Origin: an uncultured Actinotalea sp.
GTDB taxonomy: Bacteria; Actinomycetota; Actinomycetes; Actinomycetales; Cellulomonadaceae
DNA length: 7,407 nt
Reading direction: 5' to 3'
Assembly (NCBI RefSeq): GCF_946885855.1
Contig: NZ_CAMPHH010000169.1
Span: 1 to 7,407 of the forward strand
The position numbers and the translations under genes are program-made. Of this stretch, positions 1 through 4,870 are shown piece by piece. How positions within the stretch are numbered: position 1 is the first letter of the stretch; each line of letters opens with the position of its first letter. The notes below the pieces were generated by a model. It saw nothing but the letters and a program-made list of their open reading frames with translations, had not been told where the DNA came from and searched no databases.

Positions 1-478
1 CCTCCCGGGCGCGGCGCCGGACCTCCGCCCGCCCCCCCGGGGATGGCCCGGCCGCCCCGTGCTCGAGGGACCGGACCGTGCAGCCCGCCGGGCCGCACAC
101 CGCGACGTGCACCGTGCCCGGCGGATGACCGTCCTGCGGATCCGGCCCGGCCACGCCGGTCGTCGCGACCCCGAGGTCGGCGCCGAGCAGCGTCCTCACC
201 CCGCGCGCCATCGCACGGGCGACGTCGGGGTGCACCGCACCGTGCTCCGCGAGCAGCGCCGCGTCGACCCCGAGGACGTCGCGCTTGACGTCCGTCGCGT
301 AGGCGACGACGGCGCCGCGCAGCACCACCGATGCGCCGGGCACCGCCACCAGGGCGTCCGTGACCGCCCCCCCGGTCAGGGACTCGGCGATCGCGACGGT
401 GACACCGGACGCCGTCGCCGCCCGGACGACGTCCTCCGCGACGCGGTCCGGGGCCGGCTCGTGCGAGGACCGGCTCAT
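1..478 (-). CDS. cinA: CinA C-terminal-domain protein (nicotinamide-nucleotide amidase family), 3' end outside window
   Basis: The first 159 codons of a CinA/PncC-type protein are visible and no stop is reached before the left edge. Members of this family hydrolyse nicotinamide mononucleotide to nicotinate mononucleotide plus ammonia in the cytosol, as part of NAD salvage. Visible motifs are AESLTGG (residues 31-37, with the family's catalytic serine at 33), AYATDVK (59-65, conserved lysine 65) and TGVAGPDPQDGHPPGT (107-122). The reading starts directly at the C-terminal amidase domain, so this is the short single-domain form without the N-terminal MoaB-like (COG1058) domain. The ATG at 478 overlaps the pgsA stop (ATGA) and has no recognisable Shine-Dalgarno sequence, which suggests translational coupling to pgsA. 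Near the cut end, the usual GDRxxVR stretch reads GGRAEVR after a slightly long loop. The family call is firm. Actual amidase activity is inferred from family knowledge. Confidence 0.9.
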   Translation of the reverse strand, partial: MSRSSHEPAPDRVAEDVVRAATASGVTVAIAESLTGGAVTDALVAVPGASVVLRGAVVAYATDVKRDVLGVDAALLAEHGAVHPDVARAMARGVRTLLGADLGVATTGVAGPDPQDGHPPGTVHVAVCGPAGCTVRSLEHGAAGPSPGGRAEVRRRARE

Positions 479-1065
479 GCAGCCGGCGCCGGCGGCACCC
501 CCGCCGCCCGGCGCACCTGCCAGCCACGGCGCAGGTAGTCCAGACCCGTCACGACGGTGAGCACGACCGCACCGACCACGAAGACCCAGGCCAGGACCGT
601 GACGAAGGACGGCAGACCCTCGAGCGGCAGGAGGAAGAGGGCGATCCCGACGGACTGCAGCACCGTCTTGAGCTTGCCCCCTGGGGAGGCGGGGATGACG
701 ACGTAGCGCAGGACCGCGAACCGCATGGCCGTGATCCCGAGCTCCCGCACGAGGATGACGACGGTCACCCACCACGGCAGGTCCCCGAGCAGGGAGAGCA
801 TGACCAGCGAGGCGCCGACGAGCAGCTTGTCGGCGATGGGGTCCATGAGCTTGCCCCAGTCGGTCACCTGGTCCAGCCGTCGGGCGAGCCACCCGTCGAG
901 CCGGTCGGTCGCGGCCGCGAGGACGAAGGCTCCCGCCGCCGCCCAGCGCCACGCTCCCCCGTCGTCGCCGTCGAGGACGAGGAAGACCACGACGAGGGGG
1001 ACGAGGAGGATGCGGGCGACGGTCACCCCGTTCGCCAGGTTCCACTCCGGTGCTGCCGTCGCCAC
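475..1065 (-). CDS. pgsA: CDP-diacylglycerol--glycerol-3-phosphate 3-phosphatidyltransferase (PGP synthase)
   Basis: A 196-residue integral membrane enzyme that would transfer a phosphatidyl group from CDP-diacylglycerol to glycerol-3-phosphate. This is the committed step to phosphatidylglycerol and cardiolipin in the cytoplasmic membrane. The CDP-alcohol phosphotransferase signature DGx2ARx8Gx3Dx3D is complete: D57-G58, A61-R62, G71, D75 and D79, with the additional upstream D54. Hydrophobic segments lie at about 16-32, 38-53, 81-95, 97-109, 136-149 and 153-174, in keeping with a six-helix fold and the usual family length of about 180-210 residues. The GTG at 1065 is the only sensible start: an in-frame TAG lies 12 bases upstream and the protein then reads MATAAPEWNLANGVTVARIL, a typical PgsA N-terminus. 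Adjacency to cinA supports PgsA over other CDP-alcohol transferases such as phosphatidylinositol phosphate synthase. Its stop overlaps the cinA start. A leaderless-type -10 sits just upstream. Confidence 0.93.
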   Translation of the reverse strand: MATAAPEWNLANGVTVARILLVPLVVVFLVLDGDDGGAWRWAAAGAFVLAAATDRLDGWLARRLDQVTDWGKLMDPIADKLLVGASLVMLSLLGDLPWWVTVVILVRELGITAMRFAVLRYVVIPASPGGKLKTVLQSVGIALFLLPLEGLPSFVTVLAWVFVVGAVVLTVVTGLDYLRRGWQVRRAAGVPPAPAA

Positions 1066-1071
1066 GGCACC

Positions 1072-1077
1072 ACACTA
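1072..1077 (-). promoter_or_regulatory. Candidate leaderless promoter -10 of pgsA (TAGTGT)
   Basis: On the minus strand the hexamer TAGTGT fits the actinobacterial TANNNT -10 pattern and ends six bases before the pgsA GTG. Transcription would therefore begin at or next to the start codon. A GGGACC hexamer (complement of 1096-1101), 18 bases upstream, keeps the GAC core of a -35 box. No Shine-Dalgarno sequence is visible before the GTG, which agrees with a leaderless mRNA. The assignment rests on pattern and spacing only. Confidence 0.5.
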
Positions 1078-1089
1078 CGGCGAACGGGT

Positions 1090-1099
1090 GACCGCGGTC
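1090..1099. promoter_or_regulatory. 10-bp perfect palindrome in the divergent promoter region
   Basis: GACCGCGGTC is a perfect 10-base palindrome inside the 70-base spacer between pgsA and the capA-like gene. It overlaps the candidate pgsA -35 and lies just upstream of the expected capA-like -35, where an operator could control both genes. Short palindromes are common by chance in sequence this GC-rich, so this is only a candidate protein-binding site. Confidence 0.25.
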
Positions 1100-1123
1100 C
1101 CCCGCGTGGGGCAGAACGGGAGA

Positions 1124-1129
1124 TATCGT
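1124..1129 (+). promoter_or_regulatory. Candidate leaderless promoter -10 of the capA-like gene (TATCGT)
   Basis: TATCGT matches TANNNT and ends exactly six bases before the GTG at 1136, the geometry of leaderless actinobacterial transcripts. I see no convincing -35 at a 16-19 base spacing (the area is a C/G run), so the promoter may be weak or need an activator or alternative sigma factor. A GGGAG at 1118-1122 could instead act as a ribosome-binding site, though its 13-base distance to the GTG is long. Confidence 0.45.
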
Positions 1130-1135
1130 CCTGGC

Positions 1136-2536
1136 GTGACCCGGCACGCCCGACGCCGTCGTCGGCACGGTCCCGGGGTCACCACGGTGCTGGTGGCCTC
1201 GCTCCTCGGCATGGCCGCGGGAGGGGCGCTCGCCGGAGGCTCGTTCCCCGGGTCGCCCACCGCGGCACCGACGACCGGCGCGCAGGCCGCGACCGGGGAC
1301 GTCATCGCCGATGCTCGGGGGGACGGCGCCGGGCCGGGCACCGTCCCGGGTGCGCCGACCGGCCCGGACGCCCGGGACGACGGCTCCGCGGCGGGCCGGG
1401 AGCCGGGCCAGGGGTGGCCGGGCGCGGACGGGACGACCCCGACGGCACCGGCACCCGTCGAGCTCACGCTGGTCGCCGCGGGCGACGTCCTCCTCCACAC
1501 CCCGGTGATCCGCTCGGCCCGCACCGCCGACGCCGGCTACGACTTCACCCCGCTCCTGGCGCCGTTGCGCCCGTGGGTGGCCGGAGCGGACCTGGCGCTG
1601 TGCCACCTCGAGGTCCCGGTCGCCCCGGACGGCACAGCCCCGTCGGGGTACCCGCTGTTCGCGGCGCCCGCGGAGATCGCCCGAGACCTGCGCGCGAACG
1701 GGTGGGACGGCTGCTCGACGGCCTCCAACCACAGCCTCGACCGCGGCCTGCCCGGTCTCCTGCGGACGCTCGACGCCCTGGACCAGGCCGGCCTCGGCCA
1801 CGTCGGGACGGCCCGCAGCGCCGAGCAGGCGAGGCAGCCCCAGGTCTACGAGCTGGACCGGGCCGGCAGGACGGTGCGGGTCGCGCACCTGGCGGCGACG
1901 TACGGCACCAACGGCGTCCCGGTCCCCGGCTCGGCACCGTGGTCGGTGCAGCTCCTGGACACGGGCAGGATCGTCCAGGAGGCGGCGCAGGCGCGGGCCG
2001 CCGGCGCGGACCTCGTGGTCGTCAGCGTGCACTGCTGCGTCGAGTACGTCTCCGAGCCGACGCCGGAGCAGGACGAGATCGCCGCGTCGCTCGCCGGGTC
2101 GGGCGTCGTGGACCTCGTCATCGGCCACCACGCGCACGTGCCGCAGCCCCTCGAGCTGCTCCCGGGCGGCCCGCGCGGGGAGGGCATGTGGGTGGCCCAC
2201 GGGCTCGGCAACATGATCTCCAACCAGGACGCCGAGTGCTGCACCGCCCGGACCGACTCCGGCCTGCTGCTCACCGCGACCGCGACCGTGCCACCCGACG
2301 GTCCGGTCCGGATCACAGGTGCCGCCTGGACCGCGATCACGGTCGAGCGGGACGGGGGGCACACCGTGCACCCCCTGCCCGCGAGCCGCACCGACCGCCC
2401 CGCGGGCGTGCTGGGGCCTGCGGAGCTGGCCGCCCGCTACGCGCGGGTCAGCGACGTGGTCGGCGGCAGCGCTCCCGAGCGGGACCGGCCGGCGACGCCG
2501 TCGGGCCCGCCGCCGCGCGTGGTCCCCCGGTCCTGA
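1136..2536 (+). CDS. Exported CapA-family (PGA_cap) metallophosphoesterase-like protein
   Basis: This 466-residue protein has the calcineurin-like PGA_cap fold of poly-gamma-glutamate CapA proteins. Order: a basic N-terminus (RHARRRRRHG, 3-12); a hydrophobic export or anchor segment at about 15-33 with likely cleavage after ALA (31-33) and no lipobox cysteine; a Gly/Pro/Ala/Thr-rich linker to about 106; the catalytic-type domain at about 108-405; and a Pro/Arg-rich tail. Family landmarks are AAGDVLLH (114-121), CHLEVPV (156-162), STASNHSLDRG (194-204), VSVHCCVEY (296-304), VIGHHAHVPQP (328-338) and HGLGNM (355-360). These cover the expected metal-binding Asp, Asn and His positions. Where most relatives have HWGxEY, this one has H299-C300-C301-x-E-Y. 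No capB or capC is nearby, so poly-gamma-glutamate synthesis is unlikely; the substrate is unknown but probably in the cell envelope. GTG 1136 is chosen because it places the signal peptide at the N-terminus and sits six bases after a -10 hexamer. In-frame GTGs at 1088 and 1106 are less likely. Confidence 0.85.
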   Translation: MTRHARRRRRHGPGVTTVLVASLLGMAAGGALAGGSFPGSPTAAPTTGAQAATGDVIADARGDGAGPGTVPGAPTGPDARDDGSAAGREPGQGWPGADGTTPTAPAPVELTLVAAGDVLLHTPVIRSARTADAGYDFTPLLAPLRPWVAGADLALCHLEVPVAPDGTAPSGYPLFAAPAEIARDLRANGWDGCSTASNHSLDRGLPGLLRTLDALDQAGLGHVGTARSAEQARQPQVYELDRAGRTVRVAHLAATYGTNGVPVPGSAPWSVQLLDTGRIVQEAAQARAAGADLVVVSVHCCVEYVSEPTPEQDEIAASLAGSGVVDLVIGHHAHVPQPLELLPGGPRGEGMWVAHGLGNMISNQDAECCTARTDSGLLLTATATVPPDGPVRITGAAWTAITVERDGGHTVHPLPASRTDRPAGVLGPAELAARYARVSDVVGGSAPERDRPATPSGPPPRVVPRS

Positions 2537-2557
2537 CGCCGACGCGCAACCGCGTCA
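2534..2557. terminator. Candidate small bidirectional terminator hairpin between convergent genes
   Basis: TGACGC (2534-2539) pairs with GCGTCA (2552-2557), and a nested alternative pairs GACGCG (2541-2546) with CGCGTC (2551-2556) around a CAAC loop. The outer arms contain the stop codons of both convergent genes. There is no T tract on either side, so a classical intrinsic terminator is not shown. It may be a weak terminator of the U-less type proposed for actinobacteria, or chance pairing. Confidence 0.3.
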
Positions 2558-4870
2558 GACGCTGTGGCGCCCGGTCGCCGGGTCCAGCACCGTGGCCCGG
2601 GGCGCGTTCCCGGGTGCCCCACCGTGCTCGAGGCGGGGGTGGGGGACGACGTCGACGAGGCCCTCGTGCAGGCCGGCCGGCCGGTAGGCGAGCTGGAGCA
2701 CCGGCTCGGACTGCCCGGCCCCGAAGTACCAGCCCTGCCCGTACCGCCATCCGCAGCGGTGCAGGAAGACGGCCTGCTCCGCCGTCTCGATGCCCTCGGC
2801 CACGGTGACCATGTCCATCTCCCGGGCGAGCGCGCCCAGGGCACGGGACACGCGCGCCGCGACCGGGTCCTCGGGGATCCCCGCGGCGTAGGACATGTCG
2901 AGCTTCACGCCGTCGACCGGCAGGTCCCGCAGGTACGCGAGCGGTGCCGCACCGGTGCCGAAGTCGTCCACGAGCACGGGCACGCCGGCGGCGCGCAGGT
3001 CGGCGATCTCCTGCCGCACCCGCGAGCCCGGCTGGCCCAGCCCCCCTTCCGTGAGCTCGACCACGAGGCGGCCCGCGGCGATCCCGTGCGACCGCACGTC
3101 GTCGATGACGCGGGCGACGAGCTCGCCGTCACCGAGGTGCTCGGCCGACACGTTGACCGACACCCACCGGCCGAGGTCCGCCGTCCGGGCGAGGTACTGG
3201 ACCGCCTGGCGGATGACCGTCGCGTTGAGCGCCATGCCCAGGCCGGTCTCCGTGACCGTCGGCAGGAAGACCCCCGGCAGCAGCAGCCCGCGCTGGGGGT
3301 GCTGCCAGCGGACGAGGGCCTCGTGGCCGACGACGGTGCCGGTGCTGAGGTCGACGGTCGGCTGGTAGTGCAGCAGCAGCTGCCCGGCCTCGATCGCGGC
3401 CGCGAGCTCCGCCGCGACGGCGAGCTTCGACGACGCCGAGGAGCCCATCGCGGGCTCGTAGACGACGGTCCGGGAGCGGCCGTCCGCCTTCGCCCGGTAC
3501 AGGGCGGTGTCGGCGGCGGCGAGCATCGCCATGGCGCTCGCCGTGATCGCCGTCGGGTCGGCCAGCGCGACGCCGATGCTGGCATGGACCGGGACGCGGC
3601 GCCGCTGCGTCCGGACGGGCGCCCGGAGCGCGCCGTGGATCGCGGCGGCGACCTCGAAGGCCACGCGGCCCGCGTCGGGGTCCTCCACGACGATGACGAA
3701 CTCGTCGCCGCCGAGCCGCGCCACCGTCCCGCGCCCGGCGGTCGCGGCCCGGAGCACACCGGCCACGTGCACGAGCACCTCGTCGCCGGTCGCGTGGCCG
3801 TACGTGTCGTTGATCGGCTTGAACTCGTCGAGGTCCACGAGCACGACCGCGACGCGTCCCGTCACGTCCGGGTGGTCGAGCGCGCGCTCGAGCGCGTCCT
3901 GCATGTGCGCCCGGTTGGCGAGCCCGGTCAGCGCGTCGTGCATCGCCCGGTGCGCCAGGAGCTCCGCCTGCATCCGCGCCTCGGTGACGTCCCGCAGCTG
4001 CGCGACGAACGTCTCCGCGGCGCCGTCCTCCGTGCGGACGAGCACCACGTCGAGCACGGCCCAGACGGTCTGGCCGTCGGTGCGCTGGTAGCGCTTCTCC
4101 AGGGTGAACCGGTCGGCCTCCCCCGACAGGAGGCGGTGCACGGCCGCCCGTTCCGCCGCGCGGTCCTCCGGGTGGGACAGGGCTGAGAGGTCCCGCCCGC
4201 GCAGGGCCTTGGGCTCGGCGCCCAGCAGCTGGGAGAGAGCGTTGTTCGCCTGCTCGAGCCGCCACCGCGGGTCCAGCAGCGCCATGCCGATCGGGGCGTT
4301 CTCCATCGCGGCCTGGAACTGCTTCTCCGACCGGGCCAGCGCCGCACGGATCTGCCGTGGCCCGGTCATGTCGGCGAAGCTCGTGACGAGGTCCTGCCCG
4401 CCCTCGTGCTCCCGGGCGTGGGTCATCACCTGCACCCAGCGGATCGCGGCACCGGACGCGGGCACCGCACCGACCACGAGCGGGGGCGGCGGAGTCGGCC
4501 CCACGTACGTCTGGCGCGCGAACACCGCGGCCGCCTCGACCGGCTGCGCCGCCTCGGAGATCCAGCGCAACGGCAGGTCCTCGACGCGCACACCGACGAG
4601 CTCGGCGCGGGGGACGTCGACCAGGGCAGCCATCGCCTCGTTGGCCTCGAGCACCCCGTCGGGCCCGTGGACGACGACGCCGTCGCGACCGCCGCCGAGC
4701 ACGGCCGTGAGCCGGCGCGTCAGGTCGGCGACCTGATGGTCGCGTCGCGCCACGGACCGGGCGTACCGGCGCCCGAGGAGCGTCAGCAGCACGCCCAGCA
4801 GGAGGAGGAGCAGCAGGGCGATCATCGTCGGCGCGAGGGCGCCGAGACTCAGGTCGCCGTCGGTGACCAT
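2555..4870 (-). CDS. Membrane-anchored PAS-PAS-GGDEF-EAL cyclic-di-GMP synthase/phosphodiesterase
   Basis: A 771-residue bifunctional-type c-di-GMP turnover protein. One transmembrane helix (about 13-33) is followed by a short basic stretch, two PAS sensor domains (about 50-168 and 180-298, the second with the typical NAPIGMALLD motif at 191-200), a GGDEF domain (about 300-470) and an EAL domain (about 480-730). The cyclase site is intact: D346/D348, FKPINDTYGH (350-359) and GGDEF (387-391). No RxxD inhibitory I-site lies at the usual place (378-381 reads AGRG). The phosphodiesterase site also looks complete: E517-A-L, N573, E605 and E608, D635-D636 of DDFGTG, K656, E692 and Q712. Both opposing activities are therefore possible, and the PAS domains would set the balance; ligands are unknown. 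ATG 4870 is favoured because it precedes the membrane helix directly. It overlaps the ftsK stop by 22 bases with no clear ribosome-binding site, implying translational coupling. The first PAS domain is the more divergent. Confidence 0.92.
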   Translation of the reverse strand: MVTDGDLSLGALAPTMIALLLLLLLGVLLTLLGRRYARSVARRDHQVADLTRRLTAVLGGGRDGVVVHGPDGVLEANEAMAALVDVPRAELVGVRVEDLPLRWISEAAQPVEAAAVFARQTYVGPTPPPPLVVGAVPASGAAIRWVQVMTHAREHEGGQDLVTSFADMTGPRQIRAALARSEKQFQAAMENAPIGMALLDPRWRLEQANNALSQLLGAEPKALRGRDLSALSHPEDRAAERAAVHRLLSGEADRFTLEKRYQRTDGQTVWAVLDVVLVRTEDGAAETFVAQLRDVTEARMQAELLAHRAMHDALTGLANRAHMQDALERALDHPDVTGRVAVVLVDLDEFKPINDTYGHATGDEVLVHVAGVLRAATAGRGTVARLGGDEFVIVVEDPDAGRVAFEVAAAIHGALRAPVRTQRRRVPVHASIGVALADPTAITASAMAMLAAADTALYRAKADGRSRTVVYEPAMGSSASSKLAVAAELAAAIEAGQLLLHYQPTVDLSTGTVVGHEALVRWQHPQRGLLLPGVFLPTVTETGLGMALNATVIRQAVQYLARTADLGRWVSVNVSAEHLGDGELVARVIDDVRSHGIAAGRLVVELTEGGLGQPGSRVRQEIADLRAAGVPVLVDDFGTGAAPLAYLRDLPVDGVKLDMSYAAGIPEDPVAARVSRALGALAREMDMVTVAEGIETAEQAVFLHRCGWRYGQGWYFGAGQSEPVLQLAYRPAGLHEGLVDVVPHPRLEHGGAPGNAPRATVLDPATGRHSV

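Noticed and set aside
43..560. Plus-strand frames opposite cinA
   Set aside because: The opposite strand carries the conserved CinA motifs in a continuous frame; these plus-strand frames are low-complexity shadows.
725..1135. Upstream extension of the capA-like reading frame to an ATG at 725
   Set aside because: It would run antisense through the 5' half of pgsA and place the signal peptide in the middle of the protein. The GTG at 1136 puts the basic and hydrophobic export signal at the N-terminus.
2671..2684. GGCCGG repeat tract
   Set aside because: Lies within coding sequence (RPAG codons) of the c-di-GMP gene and is ordinary for this base composition.
1414..2808. 464-codon plus-strand frame overlapping the capA-like gene
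   Set aside because: Out-of-frame shadow with extreme Arg/Gly/Pro content that also runs past both convergent stops.
2564..4186. 540-codon open frame on the plus strand opposite the GGDEF-EAL gene
   Set aside because: It lies entirely antisense to a gene with clear domains, has an Arg/Gly/Asp/Val-rich composition and no recognisable motif. It is a by-product of GC-rich codon bias.
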